DNA of 12,344 bases from Ruminococcus sp. UBA4383 (lineage in GTDB: Bacteria; Bacillota; Clostridia; Oscillospirales; Ruminococcaceae), in contig DGRR01000036.1 in the NCBI GenBank assembly GCA_002389995.1, positions 1 through 12,344 on the forward strand, given 5' to 3'. The translations under genes and the position numbers were made by a program. The notes below the pieces were generated by a model, which was given only the letters and a program-made list of their open reading frames with translations, was not told where the DNA came from and ran no database searches. Position 1 is the stretch's first letter, and every line of letters begins with the position of its first letter. Positions 4,852-11,068 of this stretch are shown one piece after another.

Positions 4852-6539
4852 GACAGCGGGAGGGAGTCTATAACTCCTGCATCATAAAGCTGAATAGCGG
4901 CTGCGTCCTTGCCTGTAACGCCCGCCTGACCGTCACAGTCTGCGTTTTCCTTTGCCTGTCCGTCAAGGGGATATTTGCTTGCGTTGGCTAAATATTGCAG
5001 GATAGCGACAGAATCGGAAATCGAAACTTTGCCGTCAAGGTTTGCATCTCCTAAAAGATTTTTATTATTTTCATTTTCGGGAGAAACAGAAGTGAAATGA
5101 ATTGTTGCATTGAGTAAATTAGCATTGCCTTCAGATTTATCTATGTAAATATTGTTCCATTCTTCCTCTGTTCCGCTGTAATAAACATCTGTAAGGCTTG
5201 TGCAATTTTCAAAAGCATCATGGCTACTTGAGTAAAAAAAAGTATTGCCGATTGAAGTTACGGAATCGGGAATTGTTATGCTTTTAAGGCTTGTGCAATT
5301 ATTAAAAGCCATCACACCAATTAAAGTTACAGAATTTGGAATAGTTATACTTGTAAGGCTTGTGCAATTTTCAAAAGCAACTGTGCCGATTGAAGTTACA
5401 GAATCAGGAATTACTACATCACCTGAACATTTTACACCATCAATAAGTATACCGTTTACTATTACAAGCGGATTTTCTTCCTGCCTGTCAGCAAGCCATT
5501 GAGTATCTCCAAAAGCCCTCCCACCGATTGAAGTTACAGAATCAGGAATATTTATGTTTTTAAGGTTTTGGCAACCAATGAAAGCCAGATTACCGATTGA
5601 AGTAACAGAATCAGGAATATTTATGCTTTCAAGGCTTGTGCAACCATTAAAAGCCCTCTCGCCGATTAAAGTTACAGAATCGGGAATATTTATGCTTTTA
5701 AGGTTTTCGCAATTTGAAAAAGCCACATTATTGATTGAAGTAACAGAATTTGGAATATGTATGCTTTCAAGGCTTGTGCAACCACCAAAAGCCCAACCAC
5801 CGATTGAAGTAACAGAATCAGGAATATTTATGCTTTCAAGGCTTGTGCAACCATTAAAAGCCCTCTCGTCGATTAAAGTTACAGAATCGGGAATATTTAT
5901 GCTTTTAAGGTTTTCGCAACTAGCAAAAGCCGCATTATCGATTGAAGTAACAGAATTTGGAATATGTATGCTTTCAAGGCTTGTGCAACAAATAAAAGCC
6001 CCACTGCCGATTGAAGTTACAGAATCGGGAATTGTTATGCTTTCAAGGCTTGTGCAACTAGCAAAAGCATTTTCGCTGATTGAAGTAACAGAATCAGGAA
6101 TTATTATATCACCCGAACATTTTTTACCGTTGATAAGGATACCATTTATTATTACAAGCGGATTTTCTTCCTGTCTGTCAGCAAGCCATTGAGTATCTTC
6201 AAAAGCCATCCCACCGATTGAAGTTACAGAATCGGGAATTGTTATGCTTGTAAGACTTTTACATCCATAAAAAGCATCTATGCCGATTGAAGTTACAGGC
6301 ACATCATTAATTTCCGAGGGAATAATAACTTCTTCTGCGGTTTCATCACAATCAATTACCTCTGCATAGTCTGCATAGACCCTGAAAGTCAGATAACCCT
6401 CTGTAACTTTCGTATATTTCGCCTGTTCTTCATCTGCACTTGCGACTATTGAAAAATCAGCCGCATTTTCAAAGTTCGGAAAAGTCGCACCAACAAGGCA
6501 GACAGAAAGAATAGCTGCAAATATTTTGTTGAATTTCAT
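4848..6539 (-). CDS. Secreted BspA-type leucine-rich-repeat protein with C-terminal dockerin
   Basis: This is a 563-residue protein. It has a signal peptide (about 1-27, MKFNKIFAAILSVCLVGA), a short N-terminal domain (about 40-75), then about sixteen 23-residue LRR_5/BspA repeats (about 78-450) of the form CTSLESIxIPDSVTSIGxxAF. Next come the usual cap (DVYYSGTEEEWNNI...NATIHF, 451-482), a short polar linker and a type I dockerin (about 496-563). The dockerin has two calcium loops (GDANLDGKVSISD and ADCDGQAGVTGKD) of the Ruminococcus type. It should be exported and docked to a cohesin of the cellulosome; the LRR ligand is unknown. ATAAGGAG precedes the ATG, 18 bp after the stop of the similar gene upstream. 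The stop overlaps the radical SAM start. A 69-residue block (185-253) is tandemly repeated at 254-322, and a TQWLADRQEENPLVI insert recurs 230 residues apart (116 and 346). Confidence 0.93.
   Translation of the reverse strand: MKFNKIFAAILSVCLVGATFPNFENAADFSIVASADEEQAKYTKVTEGYLTFRVYADYAEVIDCDETAEEVIIPSEINDVPVTSIGIDAFYGCKSLTSITIPDSVTSIGGMAFEDTQWLADRQEENPLVIINGILINGKKCSGDIIIPDSVTSISENAFASCTSLESITIPDSVTSIGSGAFICCTSLESIHIPNSVTSIDNAAFASCENLKSINIPDSVTLIDERAFNGCTSLESINIPDSVTSIGGWAFGGCTSLESIHIPNSVTSINNVAFSNCENLKSINIPDSVTLIGERAFNGCTSLESINIPDSVTSIGNLAFIGCQNLKNINIPDSVTSIGGRAFGDTQWLADRQEENPLVIVNGILIDGVKCSGDVVIPDSVTSIGTVAFENCTSLTSITIPNSVTLIGVMAFNNCTSLKSITIPDSVTSIGNTFFYSSSHDAFENCTSLTDVYYSGTEEEWNNIYIDKSEGNANLLNATIHFTSVSPENENNKNLLGDANLDGKVSISDSVAILQYLANASKYPLDGQAKENADCDGQAGVTGKDAAAIQLYDAGVIDSLPLS
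4867..4997 (-). repeat. Dockerin-coding direct repeat, copy 1
   Basis: These 131 bp match 6577-6707 with a single mismatch (4983 versus 6693). They code for most of the second half of the dockerin in both LRR proteins. Divergence rises sharply on either side. The offset is 1710 bp. Confidence 0.95.
5574..5987 (-). repeat. Tandem duplication of a 207-bp LRR block (2 copies)
   Basis: Copy 1 (5781-5987) and copy 2 (5574-5780) each code for three 23-residue repeats (residues 185-253 and 254-322 of the 563-residue protein). They are close to identical in DNA, including the third-base choices, over a first stretch of roughly 60 bp from 5641 and 5848. The basic 69-bp LRR period runs through the whole 5200-6300 region. 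Confidence 0.85.
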
Positions 6540-6557
6540 AAAAATTACTCCTTATAT

Positions 6558-8105
6558 TTATTTGACGGGCAGAGTATCTATAACTCCTGCATCATAAAGC
6601 TGAATAGCGGCTGCGTCCTTGCCTGTAACGCCCGCCTGACCGTCACAGTCTGCGTTTTCCTTTGCCTGTCCGTCAAGGGGATATTTGCTTGCATTGGCTA
6701 AATATTGAAGTATTGAAACAGCATCCGATATGCTGACTTTGCCGTCTGAATTTGCATCACCGTAAGTTATTTCTGCTGTATTCGCAGAAGTTACAGTAAC
6801 TTTAATCTGAACGATGTCGCCGTCACTGTTCATTATGGAAATAACTGCTGTTCCCTCGCCCCATGCGGTAATTACACCGCTTTTTGAAACGACTGCGACA
6901 TCTGTATTGTGCGATTTATATATAAGACCTGTCTGATTTGCATTTATTGTATATTGTTCACTTTCTTTTAGTGTTATTTCGGTTTTGCCGACATAAAGCC
7001 ATGAATTTTCGGCAGTTGTGCTTGTCATAGTCGTGCTTGTTGTCTCTGTAGTAGTTGCGCTTGTTGTCTCTGTAGTAGTCGTGCTTGTTGTCTCTGTAGT
7101 AGTCGTGCTTGTTGTCTCTGTAGTAGTCGTGCTTGTTGTCTCTGTAGTAGTCGTGCTTGTTGTCTCTGTAGTAGTTGTGCTTGTTGCCTCTGTAGTAGTT
7201 GTGCTTGCGGCGGTTGTTTCATCAGAATTGAAATGAATTGTTGCATTTTTCAAACAGTCATTACCCGATTCGATGTAAATATGACTCCATTCTTCCTCTG
7301 TTCCGTCGTAATAAACATCTGTAAGAGTTGTGCAATTATTAAAAGCATTATCTTCGATTGATTTAACAGACTTTGGAATCTCTATGCTTTCAAGGCTTGT
7401 ACAATTTTGAAAAGTACAAAGCTTGATTGAAGTAACTGCAATGGGGATTTTTATGCTTTTAAGGCTTGTACAATTTCTGAAAGCATCATACCCGATTGAA
7501 GTAACAGAATCAGGAATTTTTATGCTTGTAATACTGCAGTTGCTAAAAGCCCCGAAAAAAGCCCCGTCACCAATCTTGGTAACATAATCAGGAACTTCTA
7601 TCGTTCTGTTTCCATAGCAAGTACTGCCGTCTATGAGAACATTATTACCTCCTATTACAAGTCTACCAGTTCTTTCCTGCATAGTCTCAAGCCATTTAGT
7701 ACCTGCAAAAGCTCCCGTACCAAATTCAGTAACTGAATAAGGAATATCAATACTTTCAAGGTTTTTACATTCGGAAAAAGCAAAATTACCGATTTTAGTA
7801 ACAGAATTAGGAATTGTTACGCTTGTAAGGCTTTCACAGCTACTAAAAGCAGAATCTCCGATTGAAGTAACAGGTAATCCATATAATTCCGATGGAATAA
7901 TCACTGTACTTTGTGTACCACTGTATTTTTTAACTTCTACACTGTCTCTATAAATTCTGTATTTAATATCATTCTCTGTAACGTCTTTATAATCGGCTGA
8001 ACTCGCTGTAATCGCATAATCAGAACAGGAGTCTTGATAGACGGGCAGAGCAGCCCCAATAATGCAGACAGCAAGCACAGCCGCAAATATTTTGTTGAAT
8101 TTCAT
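6558..8105 (-). CDS. Secreted LRR protein with Thr-rich linker, Big_2-like domain and C-terminal dockerin
   Basis: This is a 515-residue protein from the ATG at 8105, preceded by AAAGGAGG; a longer frame from a TTG at 8123 is rejected because that TTG lies upstream of this ribosome binding site. Domains in order are a signal peptide (1-28, almost the same MKFNKIFAA start as the downstream paralogue), LRR_5/BspA repeats (about 78-260), the TDVYYDGTEEEW cap (262-292), and a Thr-rich linker of 8-residue TTTTETTS repeats (about 297-364). A bacterial Ig-like group 2 domain follows (about 372-438, ITLKESEQYTI...GVITAWGEGTAVISI). Last is a dockerin (about 448-515, GDANSDGKVSISD, ADCDGQAGVTGKD). The linker is probably O-glycosylated, as in other cellulosomal linkers. 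It should be secreted and bound by a cohesin. It is the first gene of the operon, driven by the promoter at 8133-8161. No enzymatic domain is present. Confidence 0.93.
   Translation of the reverse strand: MKFNKIFAAVLAVCIIGAALPVYQDSCSDYAITASSADYKDVTENDIKYRIYRDSVEVKKYSGTQSTVIIPSELYGLPVTSIGDSAFSSCESLTSVTIPNSVTKIGNFAFSECKNLESIDIPYSVTEFGTGAFAGTKWLETMQERTGRLVIGGNNVLIDGSTCYGNRTIEVPDYVTKIGDGAFFGAFSNCSITSIKIPDSVTSIGYDAFRNCTSLKSIKIPIAVTSIKLCTFQNCTSLESIEIPKSVKSIEDNAFNNCTTLTDVYYDGTEEEWSHIYIESGNDCLKNATIHFNSDETTAASTTTTEATSTTTTETTSTTTTETTSTTTTETTSTTTTETTSTTTTETTSATTTETTSTTMTSTTAENSWLYVGKTEITLKESEQYTINANQTGLIYKSHNTDVAVVSKSGVITAWGEGTAVISIMNSDGDIVQIKVTVTSANTAEITYGDANSDGKVSISDAVSILQYLANASKYPLDGQAKENADCDGQAGVTGKDAAAIQLYDAGVIDTLPVK
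6577..6707 (-). repeat. Dockerin-coding direct repeat, copy 2
   Basis: This is the partner of 4867-4997 (130 of 131 bases identical). Being in direct orientation within one operon, the pair could recombine and delete the 1710 bp between, removing one LRR gene. Confidence 0.95.
7033..7200 (-). repeat. Seven 24-bp tandem repeats coding TTTTETTS
   Basis: Seven uninterrupted 24-bp units, four of them differing by at most the last base, lie inside the LRR/Big_2 gene. Partial units flank them. Since 24 is a multiple of three, copy-number change alters linker length without a frameshift. The repeats are adjacent with no spacers, so this is not a CRISPR. Confidence 0.95.
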
Positions 8106-8132
8106 AAAAATTCCTCCTTTCAATATAATAAT

Positions 8133-8161
8133 ATTATATATTATTTTATTTCAAATGTCAA
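8133..8161 (-). promoter_or_regulatory. Consensus sigma-A promoter of the LRR-LRR-radical SAM operon
   Basis: On the minus strand TTGACA (8156-8161), a 17-bp AT-rich spacer and TATAAT (8133-8138) are a perfect match. Predicted start is near 8126, so the leader is only about 20 nt and runs straight into the AGGAGG at 8111-8117. A strong promoter plus a strong ribosome binding site suggests high expression. Confidence 0.85.
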
Positions 8162-8177
8162 TATACAGAAAAATTTA

Positions 8178-8192
8178 TTGTGAATATCACAA
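8178..8192. promoter_or_regulatory. Palindrome TTGTGA-ATA-TCACAA between divergent promoters
   Basis: A 6-bp perfect inverted repeat with a 3-bp centre sits 16 bp upstream of the LRR -35 and 9 bp upstream of the proC -35. The half-sites resemble those of CRP- or Rex-type operators, but the spacing is shorter than in either. It is a candidate shared operator with unknown regulator. Confidence 0.4.
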
Positions 8193-8201
8193 AATTTTCA
8201 C

Positions 8202-8230
8202 TTGCTTTTTTGTGGAAAATGTAGTATAAT
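8202..8230 (+). promoter_or_regulatory. Promoter of proC
   Basis: TTGCTT (8202-8207), a 17-bp spacer and a perfect TATAAT (8225-8230) precede proC. The start would be near 8237, giving a leader of about 25 nt that carries AGGAGG before the ATG. Confidence 0.8.
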
Positions 8231-8261
8231 GTTTTTATAATTTTATTTTCAGGAGGAAATT

Positions 8262-9062
8262 ATGGAAAAAGTAAATATCGGTTTCATAGGTGCAGGAAAT
8301 ATGGGTACTGCCATTATGAAGGGAATAAGCGCAAATGTTAAAAATGTTCAGCTTTATGCTTTCGACCCGAAAAGCGAAAACGTTGAAAAGCTTGCGGAAT
8401 GCGGTGTAAAGCCCTGTCAGAGCGAGGCTGAACTTACGGAAAAATGTAAATATGTTTTCCTTGCCGTAAAGCCTCAGATTATCGAGGGAGTGCTTGAAAA
8501 ATGTGCTGTTTCGGCAGATTCGGAAAAGGTTTTCGTTTCCATAGCCGCAGGAATCACAGACGAATTTGTTGCAGGAAAAACAGTTCCCGATGCAAAAGTT
8601 ATCCTTGTAATGCCCAATACACCCCTTCTTGTGGGAGAGGGAGCATCTGCACTTTCAAGAAATGAAAATGTTACAGACGAGGAATTTAATTTAATCCTTG
8701 ATGTATTCCGTTCATGCGGAAAAGCCGCTGTTATTCCGAAAGACAAAATGAAGGAAATAATCGCTATAAACGGCAGCAGCCCCGCATTTATATATCTCTT
8801 TGCAAAGGGATTCATTGACTATGCGGAATCTGTCGGAATCGACAAAAATGCCGCAACTGAACTTTTTGCAAAAAGCCTGATTGGTTCTGCAAAAATGATA
8901 ACTGATTCGGGTTACAGCATTGACGAACTTATAAAAATGGTATCTTCCCCCGGAGGAACTACTCTTGCGGGACTTGACAGGCTTTATGAGGGCAACCTCA
9001 CGCAGACTGTAAAAAATTGCTGCGAAAGCTGTACAAAAAGAGCATACGAACTGTCAAAGTGA
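8262..9062 (+). CDS. proC: Pyrroline-5-carboxylate reductase
   Basis: This 266-residue cytoplasmic enzyme, the usual length for ProC, reduces 1-pyrroline-5-carboxylate to L-proline with NAD(P)H, the last step of proline synthesis. The N-terminal Rossmann domain has the dinucleotide motif IGFIGAGNMG (6-15), then FLAVKPQ and VMPNTP. The C-terminal helical dimerisation domain shows NGSSPAFIYLFAKGFIDYA and the family signature SPGGTTLAGLDRL. CAGGAGG stands just before the ATG. It is transcribed divergently from the LRR operon. No other proline gene is adjacent, so proB and proA must be elsewhere. A structured repeat begins about 17 bp after the stop. Confidence 0.96.
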   Translation: MEKVNIGFIGAGNMGTAIMKGISANVKNVQLYAFDPKSENVEKLAECGVKPCQSEAELTEKCKYVFLAVKPQIIEGVLEKCAVSADSEKVFVSIAAGITDEFVAGKTVPDAKVILVMPNTPLLVGEGASALSRNENVTDEEFNLILDVFRSCGKAAVIPKDKMKEIIAINGSSPAFIYLFAKGFIDYAESVGIDKNAATELFAKSLIGSAKMITDSGYSIDELIKMVSSPGGTTLAGLDRLYEGNLTQTVKNCCESCTKRAYELSK

Positions 9063-9078
9063 TTCGGAATGACAAGGG

Positions 9079-9156
9079 GATAAGTCGCCCCTTGACCTGA
9101 AAGTGAACGGAGCTTTGCGGAGTGAACGAAAGGTCAAGGCTCAATGGCGGCTTATC
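9079..9156 (+). repeat. Structured noncoding element, solo copy
   Basis: An outer stem (9079-9089 with 9146-9156, 11 bp including one G-U) stacks directly on an inner stem (9090-9098 with 9131-9139, 9 bp). The 6-nt sequence CTCAAT bulges on the 3' side. The apical loop is exactly 32 nt (9099-9130) with GTGAACGGAG and GGAGTGAACGAA. It has the same architecture as the three elements at 10757-11044 with different stem sequence. AAGGGG at 9074-9079 can pair with CCCCTT at 9088-9093, an alternative fold excluding the main stem. The strand that matters is unknown; plus is given because the flanking genes run that way. The rest of the 169-bp gap holds no clear promoter. Confidence 0.75.
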
Positions 9157-9231
9157 TGTTTTAATAGTTCTATTTAAATAACTTGTCCCATATTCTTTAT
9201 CAGTACGATTATTGAAAAGGACTGATGAAGA

Positions 9232-9816
9232 ATGAAACATGAAAAATATACGGATTTCACAAAGAATAAAAATACAGGGATTTTCCTGATGATACTTGCA
9301 GTAATTGCTGGAATAGTCATTGGCTCTTTCAATGTAAAGGCAGGGGACATTCCTGTTCTGCATCAGTATTTTTCGCCTGTATACAGCGGAGATACGCTTC
9401 TTGATGTTTTCAGGAATACTTTCATGTCGCTTGCATTGTTCACGGCAGCCGCATTTGTAATGGGAATGTTTACATTCGGTCAGGTTTTCGGTGTTTTTCT
9501 GCTGATATACAGAGGATACGGAATAGGTATATCAGCCGCTGTCATGTATTATACTATGGGATTCGGAGCGATTCCTGCGGTTGTAATACTTCTTCTTCCG
9601 AAAGCCTTGTGCGGAGTATTTGTCTCAATGCTTGCGGTCAGGGAGCTTATGCGGTCGTCATGTGCGGTATTCAGATATGTTACAGGCGGAAATACTGAGT
9701 CCGACAGCGGATTTTTCAGGCTTTACTGCATCAAATTTGCGGTCATAACCGCAATATCCGCAATAATTTCGGCTGCGGATTCCTTGATGAATTATATATT
9801 TGCAAAACTTGTATAA
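9232..9816 (+). CDS. SpoIIM-family integral membrane protein
   Basis: This 194-residue protein has about five transmembrane segments (roughly 16-33, 64-84, 88-107, 113-136 and 168-190). The block from F82 to S101 (FGQVFGVFLLIYRGYGIGIS) and the LLPKALCGVFVSMLAVRELM stretch resemble the stage II sporulation protein M / DUF95 family. Members form a membrane complex in engulfment of spore formers, but related proteins also occur in bacteria not known to sporulate, where the role is unclear. The ribosome binding site is modest (AAAAGG about 11 bases before the ATG, with GAAG nearer). The next gene follows after 19 bp, so the pair is likely an operon. Family call is by motif and topology and is moderately sure. 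Confidence 0.7.
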   Translation: MKHEKYTDFTKNKNTGIFLMILAVIAGIVIGSFNVKAGDIPVLHQYFSPVYSGDTLLDVFRNTFMSLALFTAAAFVMGMFTFGQVFGVFLLIYRGYGIGISAAVMYYTMGFGAIPAVVILLLPKALCGVFVSMLAVRELMRSSCAVFRYVTGGNTESDSGFFRLYCIKFAVITAISAIISAADSLMNYIFAKLV

Positions 9817-9835
9817 AACAGGGGGTAGTCAAAAA

Positions 9836-10756
9836 TTGGGCTTTTTTAACAGAGATTACGAAAGCGCAGGAGCAGGCATATCCAAAAATGAACCGAAAAA
9901 AAAGGGAATACTCTTGTTTTTTGAATTGTTTTTCAGAAAATTCTGGCTTTTGTTCGGTGTGAATATGCTTTATTTCATATTCTTTCTGCCTGCGGTGATT
10001 TCATTTACGGCAATAAGTTTCATTAAAAACGGACGCATTGTCACGGCTGTTCTTATTGCCATGTTTCTTGTGTTCACTGCCACAATAGGACCTGCAACGG
10101 CAGGAATGACAAAAGTCATGAGAAATTTTGTACTCCAAAAGCATACATTTATAGTGAGGGATTTTTTCAGGGCTTTTAAAGTCAATTTCAAAAAAGCCCT
10201 TGCAGTCGGCATAATTGATGTGGTAATTGCCGCCTCGGTATTTTCATCATATTATGTATATCCTGCACTTGCACAGCAGTTTGATACAAAACTTATGTAT
10301 GTTCCCATGATAATAACTTTCAGTCTTGCGTTTGTGGTCATTATGATGAATTTCTATATTTATCTGATGATGATTGCAACGGACCTTTCACTTAAAAATC
10401 TTGTCAAAAATTCATTTGCACTTTCTTTCATCGCCATGAAGAAAAATGTGCTTACACTTATAATATATCTTCTCACACTGGTAATAATGTTTTTCATATT
10501 CCTGTATGCGCCTGCACTTTTTATGTTTATAACACCTTTTGTCCCTGCGGCGCATTTGTGGTTTATTGTATGTTTCAACAGCTATCCCGCAATTCAGAAA
10601 TATGTAATAAATCCGTATTATGAAAGTATCGGTGAAATAAATCCCGAAATTACAGGCGATTATGATATTGAAGAAGAAAGCGTTTTCAAGGATATGGGCG
10701 GCAAGGAACAGCCTGTCGAAAAAAGAAAACCTACAAAGGGCAAAAGAATAAGCTGA
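9836..10756 (+). CDS. YesL-like (DUF624) integral membrane protein, TTG start
   Basis: The chosen start is the TTG at 9836, with AGGGGGT at 9820-9826 as ribosome binding site. It gives MGFFNRDYES, matching the short FFN-D opening typical of YesL/DUF624 proteins. The frame continues upstream to another TTG at 9800 inside the SpoIIM gene, which is less likely. The 306-residue product has about six membrane segments (roughly 36-58, 66-88, 122-144, 155-180, 203-225 and 228-248). A charged, acidic then basic, cytoplasmic tail follows (270-306, ending KRKPTKGKRIS). Between spans 2 and 3 lies the family-like segment GPATAGMTKVMRNFV...VRDFFRAFKVNFKKAL. YesL proteins have no firmly established activity. 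It lies 19 bp after the SpoIIM-family gene and before a tandem repeat array. Confidence 0.7.
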   Translation: MGFFNRDYESAGAGISKNEPKKKGILLFFELFFRKFWLLFGVNMLYFIFFLPAVISFTAISFIKNGRIVTAVLIAMFLVFTATIGPATAGMTKVMRNFVLQKHTFIVRDFFRAFKVNFKKALAVGIIDVVIAASVFSSYYVYPALAQQFDTKLMYVPMIITFSLAFVVIMMNFYIYLMMIATDLSLKNLVKNSFALSFIAMKKNVLTLIIYLLTLVIMFFIFLYAPALFMFITPFVPAAHLWFIVCFNSYPAIQKYVINPYYESIGEINPEITGDYDIEEESVFKDMGGKEQPVEKRKPTKGKRIS

Positions 10757-11044
10757 AAATTTTAAATCAGAGGAAAATTTGCGCCCTTGCGCTGAGAATG
10801 AACGGAACGAAGTGAAGTGAATGAAAGCGCAAGGCTCAAATGGCGCAAATTTGACGATTTTAAATCAGAGGAAATTTTTGCCCTTGTCATGAGAATGAAC
10901 GAAACGTAGTGAAGTGAATGAAATGACAAGCACCAAAAGGCAAAAATTGACGATTTTAAATCAGAGGAAATTTTTGCCCTTGTCATGAGAATGAACGAAA
11001 CGTAGTGAAGTGAATGAAATGACAAGCACCAAAAGGCAAAAATT
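10757..11044 (+). repeat. Tandem array of three ~96-bp structured elements between the YesL-like gene and uppP
   Basis: Units are A (10757-10852), B (10853-10948) and C (10949-11044). B and C are identical over all 96 bases; A differs mainly in its stems. Each unit begins with TTTTAAATCAGAGGAAA and then folds. In A the outer stem is 10775-10785 with 10842-10852 (11 bp) and the inner stem 10786-10793 with 10826-10833 (8 bp). In B the outer stem is 10873-10882 with 10939-10948 (10 bp) and the inner stem 10883-10890 with 10923-10930 (8 bp). Each has an 8-nt 3' bulge and a 32-nt loop containing GAGAATGAAC and AGTGAAGTGAATGAA. No gene is supported in this 312-bp gap. The last unit is followed by a shortened TTTTAAATAAGGAGAA, which becomes the uppP ribosome binding site. 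Confidence 0.9.
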
Positions 11045-11068
11045 GACGATTTTAAATAAGGAGAAGTA

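Noticed and set aside
5245..6192. Plus-strand open frames antisense to the LRR gene with a repetitive translation
   Set aside because: They mirror the LRR repeat DNA on the other strand and lack ribosome binding sites; the minus strand has the signal peptide, LRR and dockerin.
7033..7200. Possible CRISPR array
   Set aside because: The 24-bp units are contiguous with no unique spacers and are in frame within a coding gene.
7018..7246. Val-rich plus-strand and Gln/Arg-rich minus-strand frames over the 24-bp repeats
   Set aside because: They are alternative frames of the minisatellite that codes for the Thr-rich linker.
8178..8192. Rex or CRP binding site
   Set aside because: The half-sites look right, but the 3-bp centre is too short for either consensus; kept only as an unassigned palindrome.
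10853..10952. Promoter from the repeated TTGACG in each structured unit
   Set aside because: TTGACG is one base off the -35 consensus but no acceptable -10 lies 16-18 bp downstream in any unit.
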